NCBI RefSeq assembly: GCF_048128805.1
Contig: NC_136000.1
Location: forward strand, 22,128,946-22,192,945
Direction of reading: 5' to 3'
DNA: 64,000 nt
Source: Centroberyx gerrardi
Taxonomy: Eukaryota; Chordata; Actinopteri; Beryciformes; Berycidae
The position numbers were made by a program, and so were the translations under genes. Position 1 is the first letter of the stretch. Each line of letters starts with the position of its first letter. This document shows positions 37,233-50,500 of the stretch, piece by piece. The notes beneath the pieces were generated by a model. It searched no databases. It was not told the origin of the DNA and saw nothing but the letters and a program-made list of their open reading frames with translations.

Positions 37233-37309
37233 CCACACACATACACAAACACAAACACACACGCACACACATGCACACGCACACGCACACGCACACTCAC
37301 ACACACACG
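37233..37309 (+). repeat. Interrupted (CA)n microsatellite
   Basis: CA units with AT- and GC-type interruptions (ACACGC, ATGCAC). Other intronic CA tracts lie at about 38905-38933 and 40540-40592. Confidence 0.9.
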
Positions 37310-37603
37310 TCTGACTCAGTGCTCTTCACAGGTGGGTGTTGGGTTTCCCTTCTTTGGCTGTGGTATCCTGTCAGAACAGGAAACTGCCCTATATGGTGGA
37401 ATAGTTCCTACAGCTCCCAGTAAACCCAAGAACACAGCGACCACACAGCGCTGGCTTTGATTTCCTTATGGACGTGTTGCAGAAAACGTATAGTGGAACA
37501 GGATACCCGGTGTACCACCCTGAAGATGAGTTTCTAATCACACTTTACGTGTGAGTTGTCTTGGTTTCAAGTCTGGGCAGATGTAGAGATGTTTTGGAAG
37601 GCT

Positions 37604-38337
37604 TTCAAGGAAAAATCCACCCTAAAACTTTAACACTGTTAAAAACAGCTATTGTATTCTGCATTTCTGGGCCAATTTTGTTGTTTGGTGATGTATTTTT
37701 CTTATTCCTGTGGATAACTGGCCAAATGTGGACGATGTGACAATACAGCAAGCTGTATACAGCGCAGCTCCAATGGAGTTTAATAGGAGAAAACGGTAAA
37801 CGTCTGGTTTTGGTGTCAGCCCCGCAGAATAGAAGAGCAACGGCTTCTTTCTAGACTCACCATTTTGCACTGATGTTTGACAATCATAGAGAGAAACCCA
37901 TCAGGCAGAGATAGGCAGAGGGAGGCAGAGGCAATTTCCCCACAGACAGTAGCCTCAATAGTCCATCCATAATGCAATGCAGCCACAGCTTGCCTCTTTG
38001 CAGATAGCATATGAAATATAACGCCCTCTTTGACACACCACTGTTCTCTCTCCGCTCTTACTTTTTCTTGACTGAAAAAACGTACTATGCTATCGCTATC
38101 ATTATTGCTCTCCATACATGTATACAGCACAGAGAACCCCCTTCTCTGGGGCTTGTCGAAAGGAATTCTGGAATTGTAGGAAATCACTAACTGAAGTAGA
38201 AGACAAGGCAGGTTGAGGGAAACTGGGTACAGCAAAAATATAACACTTCATCACAAAATAACTCCTGGAAGGCATTGAACATCACAGGTTGATGATATGT
38301 AACAGTGTAGGTGTCTGAGGGTGGATTTCTCCTTTAA
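37604..38337 (-). mobile_element. TTAA-bordered nonautonomous transposon, copy 1
   Basis: A 734-bp element whose ends read CAAGGAAAAATCCACCCT and, inverted, TTAAAGGAGAAATCCACCCT. The inner 25-30 bases are not inverted copies of each other, so only the terminal 15 or so bases are shared. It matches the element at 42208-42866 along most of its length, in the opposite orientation. TTAA at the right border (and a damaged TTCA at the left) fits piggyBac-type target duplication; this class assignment is inferred. A 139-codon frame inside has no transposase features. Confidence 0.7.
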
Positions 38338-40534
38338 GGCCACACTAAAACCAAAAATATGCTTTTACTGTGGTTGACCCTTTTCTCGGCAGACATTTTT
38401 TTGAGACCTCAATTTCTGGGACGCAGACAGGCCAGGTTGGAAAGAATCACTGAAGAAGTTGTTTTTGGAAACCTAACACACCACAGTATAGGACACTTGT
38501 TAAGAGTATGATGTGTGTGCTGTTAGTTGGGCATTCAAAAGTATCATCACTTTCTCACAGCTGCAGACAAAACAATGGCATGTTACTGTTCTACTCTGCA
38601 GCGTTGTGCCATTACAGGCAGGGGGTCTGCAGCTGGGTGGAACAGTGCAGGTCCCGCTCTATTCACAGGTCTTTTGTTCCTTATCCAATAGCCGGCGTGG
38701 CTGTGCGAGGTCGGTGCCTGGCGCACGTGTGCGGTGGGGAAAAACAGGCAGGCAGACAGGAACGGCTCTGGGGGTCTGCAGTGGTGCCACTCTGTACCAG
38801 TGGAGACCAGTCCCCACTGTGTCTGGGAGGGAGATACACTACATCTGTGGTAGTGAAACACTTACACACCAGCACGCATAGGAATAACATGCAAACACAC
38901 ACTCAGACACACACACACACACACACACACACAGTCACACGTGGCTCTGGAGCAGATCTGGTTTTAATTGCGAACTTGGAAGGGAACGGGGAATGCTGAT
39001 GTGACATGGAGTCTGGTACGGGGAGGGAGAGCTCCAGCCAAGTTTACTTCAATTGATTAAGAGGAGAAAGGTGATAGAAAACAGTTAATCCTTTAGCCAG
39101 CCGGCAGCCCCTACGATGGATTGGGTGTCTTTCTTTTTCTTCTTTAGCTGCCCCTTTATTCCTGCGCCTCAGAGGATTCTGCAAACTGCTTCAAAGTTGC
39201 ACTGTGTCATCCACTGCTGTGTGTGTTGACGCATGCAGCTGGCAGACTGGCATTAAGCTCTGTTGCACTCGGTGTCAGTCAGCCTCCATGTGAGAGAGCG
39301 TGACTGCAGTCACTGTGCACAGTAAACAGACACAAAATAAGGATCAGTACCCCGACGTTCAACGGACGCCGTCAGTGGTGATTCCATGTTGAGTCGGGTC
39401 AAGTCCCAAAGTCCTATTCTTAACCATCAAAGAAAAATAACCTTGGCCAGTTTAATCAATATTTCTAAACACAAACCAGTCTCTTCAAGGCTAAAAACCA
39501 CGGCGCCATTCTGGCAACAGACAAAACATGGAGCTGCTGAAGTGGAGACTGATTATGTGGAATTTTTAAATATCTGTGCTTGACCTTTTACATCCGAATG
39601 AGTTTTATTTCATTATAGCGCTGGCAATTTCAAAGCAGAAGCTGTGCACTCATTGCTTTAAAATCACTCTGGGTACTGTGTTTAGTTTCCCATTTACTGA
39701 CAGTGCTAAAGCTCCAGTGTTTTATATCTAGATGACATTAACTGGAGGAGGACATATGTATTATGTTGTAGAATGTGTTTTCCCATAAAGGGGGACATTC
39801 AATAAATATATGACAATAAAGACTTCCCACATATATATATATCTAATATATATGTGGGAAGCCCACTCTTCCTTAATGGTCTCTGGTAGCTCTTCAGATA
39901 ATACAGTATAGGTAGACAAGACATAAAAGAGAGATAAATGCCACTATACAGACACTGGGCCAGAATAATCCAGCAATTATTCTGCACTATGCAGCCAAAA
40001 CCTGTGAAGTTGTGGCTAAGAATGAATTGTTCATGGTGTCGACTTTCAAAGAAATACAGAGAGAGAGAAAGAAGAGGCGCAGATGGCAAGGATCAAAACA
40101 GGAAAATCCATAAGAGAAGCTGTGGGTGACAGATGAAACCCAGACAAGCGATGTCTACTTCTTAATATAGCAGGAAGAAGTCTCAAAGCAAACAAGTACC
40201 AACAAGTGGATTAGCGAGATGAAGTATTGGTATCTACCACACAGTCATTTTCCCAGCTCTGACTTCCTATTGTTGTATAGGGGGAGAATGATCCCATTTA
40301 TATGACAAGTGCTCTGGCTGGAAATTGTAAAAGAGATATACTGGTAAACAAGCTCCTAACTATCTCCCCTTTGATGTGAGCTCAGCGCTGCATTAAATTC
40401 AAAGAAATCATTCTGTCCCCATTAGAAATGCAATATGTGTGAGAGAGAAAGTTGATGTGTCAGGACATGTCAAGATGCTCCTGCATTCATGATTGGTGAC
40501 CTATGAACAAAATTCCAAGAAATTTACATAACAT

Positions 40535-40594
<60 letters not shown>

Positions 40595-40885
40595 ACGCAC
40601 TTACACCAGTTTACATCAGATAAATGCTGGCCCAAAACCAACATGAACAGAACAGGTTTCCAGATTAGCCAGCTAATCCACAAAGCTATCTCTTGCCATG
40701 GCAAATGCCAGTGATGAGCAGTATCATGCGAACCCATTACAAGCCATAGTTTAAGTCAGTTAGGCCTACATCGTCTCACCCGTTGTTTCCTAAATGACAA
40801 AAGGCAAGATGACTATCAGAGAACCTGCCAGCAGTTAACATCACTGATTGGTTCCTTGCTTCTCTATTGGCAGCTTGAGCAGCAG
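38338..40885 (+). other. abtb3: abtb3 intron 1, segment between repeats
   Basis: No exon is recognised. Contains CA microsatellites (38905-38933 and 40540-40592) and a strong inverted repeat at 39823-39861. Otherwise unremarkable AT-rich intron. Confidence 0.6.
39823..39861. repeat. Perfect 16-bp hairpin
   Basis: CTTCCCACATATATAT and its exact complement ATATATATGTGGGAAG are separated by 7 bases. The stem is perfect, but half of it is AT alternation. No precursor-like flanking stem was seen, so a microRNA is unlikely. Confidence 0.85.
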
Positions 40886-41337
40886 AGGTGTGACCAAGTC
40901 CCAAGTCAGTCTCAAGTCTTGAGGCACAAGTCTCCAGTATCAAGTCCAGTATCAATTTATTATCTTAAAGAAAACTAAATATCTAGGACTTTTCAATGCA
41001 ATGTGGTTTTAATAGGATACAACCTTGGTAAGAGCATCATGAGTTTGATTTCTATAATCAGTTCCAACTTCAATAAATGCAATCATTCCATACAAATTCA
41101 GAAAACAGAATTTAAATTCAGTCGTCTGCTGGAACAAATCTCATCACTTTCAATCGAAGTCATTTACACAAACACAAGATCTTTTGTCAAGACTTAAGAA
41201 ACCTTTTCAAGTCATCAAAGTACAAGTCAAAGTCAAGTCCCAAGTCACCAGAACCCAAGTCAAGTCTCTTCATGCATCAAGTCAAGTTTCAAACAATTAA
41301 AACTGTGACTGGAGTCTGACTCGAGCCCCCGTGCCTG
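40886..41337. mobile_element. CAAGTC-rich fish interspersed repeat
   Basis: Both ends carry dense CAAGTC/CAAGTCC units (for example CCAAGTCCCAAGTCAGTCTC at the left and CAAGTCAAAGTCAAGTCCC at the right) around an AT-rich noncoding middle, finishing in CTGACTCGAG. The overall layout matches a common fish dispersed element whose class I cannot name with confidence. Confidence 0.6.
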
Positions 41338-42207
41338 GCAGCTCGGCTCGGCTGGATGTGTGTGGTAATCCTCAGCAGAAAATATTGGCAGGTCCGGAGG
41401 ACATGGTTGGCCCAGAACAAGTACCAGTGCAGCACCAGGCAGGGTCAGTCCGTCAGTGAATCAGTGTGAAGAGGAGCTCTTATCTCCCCAGAACACCCAC
41501 TTGAGTCCAATCTGAGGACAGCTCCCATGATTTCTTTGGGATAGAGACTTCTCTCGTCCAACTGACCTGTCGGTTTTTAATCTTCACAGTATCTCTGATT
41601 GACACTGCCGAAAATGATTTAAAGTGGAATCGGGTTTGGGATCATTAATCATGTTTTTCACTGCATCCTCGGGTATCCTGAACCTTTTACAGTGCATTAG
41701 TCAAGCTGAAGGAGAAGATTTGCTCCTAGCCTCTGAGCCGCCTACATTCAACTGTGCTCGGGCTTCACAAATCCTTAGCTATACTACAGTAAGCCATAGG
41801 GGTCCAAACGTGTCGTGGATTTCTGAGGTGATAGTGGGGAATTCAACTCCTGTTATTTCAGTCCTCTGTAAACCACTTTAAGCACGTTTCCCCTGCACAT
41901 GAAAAATACATCACCGTCAGCTGTATAAACACGGAGCAGACGTAGTTCATGTGATGGAAATAAACACTTTCTGCTTTTGACATGCCAGCGTGACCCTGGA
42001 ATAAACATATACTTTCCCCAGAGGACATAATTATTCTTGGATGTATGGATATATCCGCTGGTTTTGCACTGATCACTACCGCCTCCTGCAGTGTTGTTTG
42101 GTGGAAAAATGTGAAGCAATTAATGACATTTTATTGAAATACATGCTGCTTGGTGGATTAAAACTATGCCAAAATGAAGCGTAGACTCTAACGATTTGGA
42201 ATAAGTT

Positions 42208-42866
42208 TTAAAGGAAAAATCCACCTTCAGATACTCTTATGCTGTTTTATATCATCAATCTGTGATGTTCAGTGCATTCCAGTTATTCCAGAGTTATTTT
42301 GTGATGAAGTGTTGTATTTAACTTTTTTGGTGTACCCAGTTTCCCTCAACCTGCCTCGTCTATTTCTACTCGAGTTAGTGATTTCCAACATTTTGCAGAA
42401 TGCCTTTCGACAAACAGAATGCATTCAGTACTTGTAGGTGGAAAGAGCAACAGTGACAGTGATCAAAAGAGCAAGTTTTTCCACTTGAGAAAAAGTGAGC
42501 TGCGCCCCTAAACACAACATATTGCAGCTGCATTGGATTATGGGCTATTGAGGCTACTGTCGGTGGAGAAATTGGTATCTTCTATCTTCTATGATGGATT
42601 TCTCCCTGTATGTTGCAAAACGGTGAATCTAGAAAGAAGCTCTTGGATTCAGAAAGACTGGCAACAAACCTTGATGTTTACCGTTGATGTTTTAGATAGC
42701 TGAAGATTTTTCTGCTATCAAACTCCATTGTAGCTGCACTGCGAATATCTGGAGGTGACGTCATGTTGTCTGTGTTCACCCGGTTATTCATGGGAATAAG
42801 AAGGTACATTGCCCATTGCTGTTTTTTAACAATGTTAAAGTGGTATAGAGTGGATTTTTCCTTTAA
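42208..42866 (+). mobile_element. TTAA-bordered nonautonomous transposon, copy 2
   Basis: A 659-bp element with TTAA at both outer borders (42208-42211 and 42863-42866) and the ends AGGAAAAATCCACC. Its left end (CAGATACTCTTATGCTG..., then ATCATCAATCTGTGATGTTC) matches the complement of the right end of copy 1, and its right end matches the complement of copy 1's left end. The two copies are therefore inverted relative to each other, about 3.9 kb apart. No coding frame is kept. Confidence 0.75.
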
Positions 42867-43097
42867 ATCATTTCCCTACAATGTATGTATGTTTACATGT
42901 GAGCAAGGAAACATTAAACTGCCAAATTTTGTCATGCAGTTTGTGACATTTTCTCCCATGCACAGAGTGAAAAAGAGAAAGGCAAATACTGGAGCTCAGC
43001 CACTTTGTAGAAGGCAATGGATCTGCTGATTGAATACTGATTCTGTTCCGTTTGACCGGTATCCCATTACCTCCCATGGGAGCAGTGACCTTCGGAC

Positions 43098-43101
<4 letters not shown>

Positions 43102-43143
<42 letters not shown>

Positions 43144-43147
43144 TGTG
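43102..43147 (+). repeat. (GT)n microsatellite
   Basis: About 18 perfect GT units followed by interrupted units. Confidence 0.95.
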
Positions 43148-46100
43148 CATATATGCATGTATGTGTGAGTAAATGTGACTATGCCTGCCTGCCTCTTTCT
43201 TTGCCCCATGCTGCAGTTGCCTCAATCAAAGCCCCTGACCCGAAGAATTTAGATGGACTATTTTTTCAAAGCGTGAATATATGGATGTTTTCTACCTGCT
43301 CTCTCTCTCTCTCTCTCTGTGTCTCTCTTTTCTTATTTTCTCTTCTTGCCTTTCTGTCTCACTTCTGCTGCCCTATCTCACTCCCTCATTCTCTCCTCTC
43401 TCTGCTTCACTCCGGCCTTCCTTGCTCAGCGCAGATATAATGAGTCTACATTCTGCCGCTGTTGTGATTGAGAGTAAGTGCTGAGTTGAAGCGACCTTGT
43501 CCTGTCCTACATGTCTGGCAGGGGTCTAATAGTTCTGTCAGCCCAGACATGCAAGGCCTCGCCGGGAAGCCGCTACCGCCTCCCGCCCGCCTCGGCCCAG
43601 CACACTGCAGACAGACACGTGTGTCTGAACCATGACAGATCTCCTCCAGATCGAACTCCAATCTGTAGTTGCAGTTTGTAGCGTGGAGTGGGCGGGCTGC
43701 TGTGTGTATGTGAGAGGAAGACAATGAGAGAGAGAGAGACCCAGAGAATGAGAACAAGTCTATGCTTGAGTGAAGCAGCTTTGACAAGCCGAAAATGAAC
43801 ATTTTCACATTAGGCCTACATATATACTGCTATATATACTCAGTACCAAACAGCTTCTGTCAGACTCTATGCTTAAACAGGTGAACGGTGCACATCTCCT
43901 CAGTATTCAACTCCATGTGAGCTGTTTAGAGTTGCTCAACCCTGAGCTGAACTAGCAGCATATGGTACAGATTACCTCCAGAGAAGGTATATGTCTATTT
44001 TGTTCATGACATTTTTTATTGCTAACACATGCTGGTTCCTGCTTTGCGCCCATTTCATTCTCAAAGTGGATCGGAGACTGGCAGAATAACAGCCACATTG
44101 TGAAAAGACAGATGCAAGCAGCAACTGTAACTTCTGCCCTTCACTTTTCTATAAAAACACAGTGGGCTTGGCTAGTACTTTAGAAACAAGATACAAAAGC
44201 ACCATGTAGCAATGTATTTAATTCAGAGTATCCTGTATGCTTCATTCTTTACTGAAGGAAATGATACATAGTTTTGAAAGCTTGGATAAAAATCTTTGGT
44301 ATCTTTTCCATTTGTAGGGGAATTAAGTTTATGCGGTATATTCTCTGCTGAATCCAAAAGTACTAGCAATGCATTTTCAAAAGTATGTCAGGATTCAAGT
44401 CCTTTAAGGAGAGCTTTAACTGAGGAAGCAATTATGAATGGTTACAGATGAAGTAGATCCTCAAGATACTTCTGGCAATATGGCTCAGGAAAGGCTGTTT
44501 AAGTTAAATTCCCTTTACAAAATTTAATAGATCATTTTTTTATCCTTCGGCGAGTGGTTAGCGCCGAGGCTGAAGAGACGCCCACACCGCTGAAATAGCA
44601 CATGGTTAATGGCCACTATAAATGAGTCAGGCTTGTCATGATGCACCGACTATCCTTCTCCTCCGTCACGGGGTAGAGAGAGAGTTGAGGGGGTTGACAT
44701 GCTGATGCCATGACAGGTGTGTCTGTCACTTTTGGGCTTGGCATGATGTTGTGTCAGCCGGCCACACAGGTCTGCTCCTCACAGTCCCGCTCGCTCCCTC
44801 CTGCTGGCTGGAAGGAAGTCTCTCTCTCTCTCAGAGGAAGCTCAGATAAAGAGAGGAAGAGCGCTGGGAGGATGAGTTACAGGATACTGAGAAAAGGCAA
44901 TATTTCTTTACTTTATCTCCAAAGCAGCTGAAAAAACGCCTGGAAGCAAAGAAATGTTATTAATTCTATGTATGATTCTATGTAATATTTACTCATTTAG
45001 CCAGGAGAATGGAATCAAATGAGATTTTTTGAGTCGTGTCCATCTACTCTTTTTTCCTCCCGGTTTAATTAAAACCTTTAGCGGTCATGTTATTTGTCTT
45101 CTCCTGAGAGCGAGCCAATCTCAGTCTCGGGGAAAGTTCCTGAGTCTAATGAATAAAGTAGTCAGTCACTAACTGAGTGCTGAGAGCTTCCTGCTGGAGT
45201 CGAGCATCTGTGATCTTAGAGACCAAATACTGCGTGTTTGATGCCTGAAACTAATTAACAAATGTCTTTATCTCTGGGGTGGAAGGAGATCGTAATGAAT
45301 AACATTCCTTATTTTTTTTTTGAGATGAGGGATGAGCCACTCATGTCTGTTGAAATGGAGCGCACTGACACAGTCTCCTACAGCTTTCTCCCACACAGCT
45401 CTCTGGAAATGTCAAATTCAGAGCCGCGTTGGGCTCATTCTTCATCCTTGACATAAATTATGGATGGTCTCCGGGACGATTATGACTGATTGCGAAACCG
45501 ATTTCTGCTATTGTAACCTTTTGCACACCTGCAGAACTTATAATCACGCCCGCTGAATTGATCGCTTCAACCTCTGCTGCACTCGCACAGAGAGACACAG
45601 TGCATTTAGTGTCTGAGCACTTGCTGCCGCAATCCCATAGACTGACAGTTAGTTATTGAGAGAGAAGAGAAACAGGTGGAAGGCATGGTATGAAAACAAG
45701 GAGAGAGAGACTGGGACTGAGAGCTTGAAAACAAGAGGATGTGTATTTTGTGTGTGAGTGTGTGTGTGTGTGACAGAAAGAGAGATAGAGGAGGAGGAGG
45801 AGGAGGAGAGAGGGCTGAGCAGTCAGATCTGAAGTGAACTATTAGGGTCGTCTCTGCTGGCGGGGGAAGCTGCATCCATCCAATTTGGTCTATTTGCTTG
45901 CCTGTCAGTGGCTCGAACCAAGTAGGGCGAGCAGCACCTAAAAGCAGCGCTGCCAAAGTGACTGTACAGTCCAGCACTTGAAAAGATGGATGACAAGAGC
46001 TCAGGCAGGAAGGCGGGAGGTGCAGCAGTACACTGAGCCAGTCAGGGCTGAGGTGTGTGTGTGCATATGTGTGTGTGTGTGTGTGTGTGTGGGTTGGGGG

Positions 46101-47329
46101 GTAAATAGAAGAGTAAGTCAAAAGAGGACAGCAGGGAATACTACAGTCGGATGCAGACAATCAGCAGCCCACAGATACGTTTTTTTTTTTTTTTTCCAGC
46201 TTCATCATTTAGCTGCTGGCTTGTGATAACCGCAATACAAAGATTAGATTTTGTTTTGCAATAGATAAAATAAAATGCAATTACATCATCACCGCACAGA
46301 CATGAGAGCAAGATAACAGTCTGAAAGATGCTTTACACTTCTCTTTCTGCACCGATGCTATTACTGTATGCCCTTTTGTTTTGCCTTCCTATCACCGTGT
46401 TATCTGATGTTCTGCGGCTGACGGGTGATGCCTTCTGACACCCTGGGTGCAGCGCTGTGCTGGGTGATGTTTTGGGGCGGATTCCTTTGTTAACGGGGCA
46501 GGGTGGGGGGGACGGAGCCCCTGCCCTCTGCCCCGTCCCACCACTCCTGGCTGTTTGATAACCGAAGCAAAGGCAGAAAGAGAGAGAGAGAGGGATCCTC
46601 GGGGCGGACGAGCGATGTTGACCCGAGTGTTACCTCCTGCGGGGGCAAATAGATTATCGCATAGACATCACAGTGTCTGTTACACCCGCCGCAGCCCCGC
46701 AAGCTGCAGGGGGTGTTGAGTAACAGAGCGCGCCTCAGGAAATGACTAAATCCATACTGACAGGGATTCGACATTCCATCCAGAGCATCCGAGGCGGCAC
46801 TCCGCTCCTCCTCGCTCCTCCCGGCTCCCCTTGCTGCCCCATCCTCCTGGTGCAAGACAATGTAAAGCGAGCATCGATTTTCAGACCCATTTCAGCTTTA
46901 ATGGATGAAATGTTGAGGTCAGTTTCAGCCTGAGAAGAGGCTGACAGCATCCCCCTTGCCACTTCTGCAAGGCCAATAGTTGAGTTAGAGAGAGTGAGAG
47001 AGAGAGAGACTGTAATACATAATACTTCTACCAAGTGTTGCTATCCAGAAGGTATTAGTATAGGTGGCTGAGGGGAGATCAAGCTTTAAATACCCTGTCA
47101 TCTATCCACTGTGATGTAGAGGGAGAAAATTCTTCCTATCTGCCGTGTTGTTTGCTGCACTAAGGCTGCCTAATCCTCGCCTCACAATGACTGATATCCT
47201 TCTGTAAGATAGCACAACACTTTGTCCTCAAGAAACACATTCACACCACCGCACCAATGTCATCGTATAAGCTTGCATCAGGCAAGGAAATAGGTTGTTT
47301 GAAGATACTGTGGGATTTGATTTTCTCCA

Positions 47330-47520
47330 CGGACTAGGATTACTGCTCGGAATTCAAAGCAGGCGTAGGCAATTTGCATATTCATTCTGGCGGGATGAGA
47401 GCTGACCTGCATCATCCTATCTATTCCATCTCAAGGTATATTGGATTTCTGATTTGAGGGATAACTGGACTGATTGTACCCCAGGGCGTTATTTAGGGCG
47501 GATATCGTGAAGGCTGAGAG
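47330..47520. other. Candidate regulatory block with octamer site in abtb3 intron 1
   Basis: This repeat-free stretch contains a perfect octamer ATTTGCAT (47372-47379) extended as AATTTGCATATTCAT, the preferred form for POU-domain factors, alongside GGCGGGATGAG and GGGCGTTATTTAGGGCGG. Enhancer function is inferred. Confidence 0.25.
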
Positions 47521-50500
47521 TGAGTGTTTGGAGATTGATGCTCGACGGAGAGGGTCATTTTATGTATAATCTAAATTGGGGAACCATGAGCTGTGAAATT
47601 TGTGTGTAGATTTTGAAATCCTCTCCTCTTTGTGATGCAGACTCAGGCAAATAAATCATGTCTAACTTATCACACGAGCCATGCCTCTCAAGGCCTGATT
47701 GTCAGCAGGAGAAAAATGAGAACGTGGCGGAGGATGATTTTGATCTGTTCAGGGACCCGGGACAGATAAATCATTCAGTTACCTCCAGCTGACAAAGTCA
47801 CATTCTCAGATCTGTTCTCACCAGAAATGTTGACATTTGAAAAACAGCTCAAGTACTCTGGGAGTGGAATGTGATTAGCTCCACGACAAGTCCTTGTATA
47901 CAGTGGCTGTAGTGATGGTTTCAAATGATTTTTTTTTTTTCTCCAAATCTCAAGTGCAGTGTCATTGAAATCGCTCCTGTAAGATATGGAATTATAACTC
48001 GAATTAGTGTAAGTTTGTGATGAGTTGACGAGGATTCTCCTTCCCGATATCTCAGCCTTGGAGTTTATTTGGGGATTGGAAGGGTTTAATATAAATATCC
48101 AGAGATTCACAAGGATATTTGATAAAGTGGACTGTGCACTGGGGTTCTCATACTGCACTTTTCACCTCTCCGTGCCTGAGGAGAATACTTGTAGCTCTAT
48201 TGATATATCACAAGATGAATATGATGGCTGTTGTGTTTCATATTGATCTTTATTGGACTTTCATTGTCCTCACTGTTAAGCCAAAACCAAACCGTTCCAT
48301 TTATTTCAGAGGCTGTACCATTTGCCTGACAGTACAAATTACAAGCATTATCTGTATATAATGTATCTCTGGAATCATGCTGTGATATTCATATAAGTAC
48401 ATAAGTACATATCATATCTATCTAGCCAACTTTCAAAGCATCATGGGAAAATGGCTTAGTGGATCTATGAAGCTCGTTATTTTCCCTTGGATTCACCCTG
48501 CGCCGCTGGCAGAGCCTCAGTGGAATTTAAGCATCATTAAGGAACCGTTAAGATATGCTTTAGCTAAAAATCCAACCCACTTTATTTGTCTATGCATGGA
48601 AACTACACAATGTGGCTGGATCTTGCTGTCTGCTTTATTTAGCTTCTGCCTCACTTAGCAACTGAGGTATGCATTGAGCTGGAGTTGCTTTTTTGTGTGG
48701 CACAAGTTCTGATTTGTTGTGAGAGCAAGGTCTCATGCAACATATTTACTATGTATACCAACGCAGCTGTGCTATGGGAATGCGGTAAAGTTCAATGGTG
48801 GCAGTCAAACTCAATCACCTTGTAAGCCAAAAATACTGCAGTTAGTAGCTTAAACATAGGCATTTTAAAATATCCCAGGAATTCCCCTTAAACACCCAAC
48901 AAAGTGACATCATTGTTGCCGCAAAACTCAAAACAAACACAGTTGGGGCAGCCAGGAAGGCCACCTTTAAACCAGCCCACTGCGGGACACTGGCTGTGTG
49001 TGTCCCACTGCTGTGATTCACTGGGAATGTTAGCCATGCCTACAGAGCTCTATGGACTCATTGAGTGTGCTTTTGATTTTGTAGTGGATGGCTCTGCAGC
49101 CCATAATGATGGGTCTTTAACAACGTATAACAGCCCATCTCTGGGGGCCCAAACCACCACAGTGATATCACGATGGACACAGTCCAAGAGAAAGGGATGT
49201 TTTCTGCACCCTCATTTTTACACAACTTGTCTGGTTTTTGGAGATTAACTCTTCTTAATTATAAGTCCTTGCTGTCTGTCTGTGCAAACAGAGCAACATT
49301 CACATTCAGCCTTTACTGTATCTGTTGGCTGCAGGGAACAGTGTTAATTTATAATTGTTAATTGCTCATCTCTATCCGAACATAGATGGATTTCACATGA
49401 TTACGGAGAGGCTTGGTAATGAAAATTGCCCCATGACATCACACCACACAGCGCCTAGCTGGACCTATTTGGATGAGACAGCGCACTGAGCACAGGGGAC
49501 CCACATGCTCGGTTTGTGGTCATGTTGGCTTTGGGGTTTTTAGGCCCATGGTATAATGAAGGAAAGATGGCTGAGAGCCACATGAAGCAAGGTCTATTAT
49601 GAGAACAACATTCCCTTATCCACAAGCAAGAAGCCCTCGAGCGCACTTTGCGATGACAGCATTCAATTGGCTGATGGCAGGAGCATGTATCGTTGTTGTA
49701 GACAAGAGCTGAAAGAAGAAACAACATAGCCCTTTGTTTCTTCTATTTTTGTGGTTTATTGAAGCATGTAAACAATCAAAATACAGACAATATGGAAATG
49801 GTTTTGTTCCTAATGACCAAAGTACTATAAATATGCAGTTGTGGCTGGTGAAGACGTAGATGGGCTGTGGGGTTGCTTAGGAAGTGGTTATTATGCATCT
49901 CTGTCATAGGCTAACAGGCAAATGCTGCTACAGAAGTAATTACATTTCATAGTACAGTTCAGTTTAAGATGATAATGTAAGTCATTCAACATCTTGCTCA
50001 AATACCACAGACGATGAAAGAATATGTTGTATACTGCTTTTCTGGGTTGACTTGCATCTGGTCTGGTCCGTCTGTTTTGAAACCCAAAATCACATAATCA
50101 ATAATACTGCAATAATAAGAAAAAGGTTCTAGGTTGATATTTCAAGAGTAGTGAAAGGCTGGGAAAGAGAGAGAAAGAGAAAGAGAGGTCTGATGTAATC
50201 AGAGAGTTCCCATCAAGCCCTGTGCTGACAACTGCAGACTGAATTTCCTCTCTTACCTGTGGTGTTCTGCTGGTGTCAAGTTCCCCAGGGGGAAGGAGAT
50301 TAATGTGACACACTGTGTCTCTGATCCTTAACCCTGTGCGCACTCATCACGGGTTCTGCTGTGTCGCCTTTGCCTACATCAATGGTCTGATCCGGCTTTT
50401 GAGTGAACTCAGCTAGTGCCAAACAGCATTAAAGTAAGAATACAAAAGAGATGCATCTATTTTCACATATGCAAAATATGTGCTGCTAGCTGTTACTTCA

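Noticed and set aside
37816-38235. 139-codon minus-strand frame
   Set aside because: Lies inside a nonautonomous transposon; the related copy at 42208-42866 does not keep the frame.
38508-38999. 163- and 122-codon plus-strand frames
   Set aside because: Unrecognisable peptides ending in a CA microsatellite; no coding signature.
45606-46160. 184-codon minus-strand frame
   Set aside because: Largely translated CA and pyrimidine repeats.
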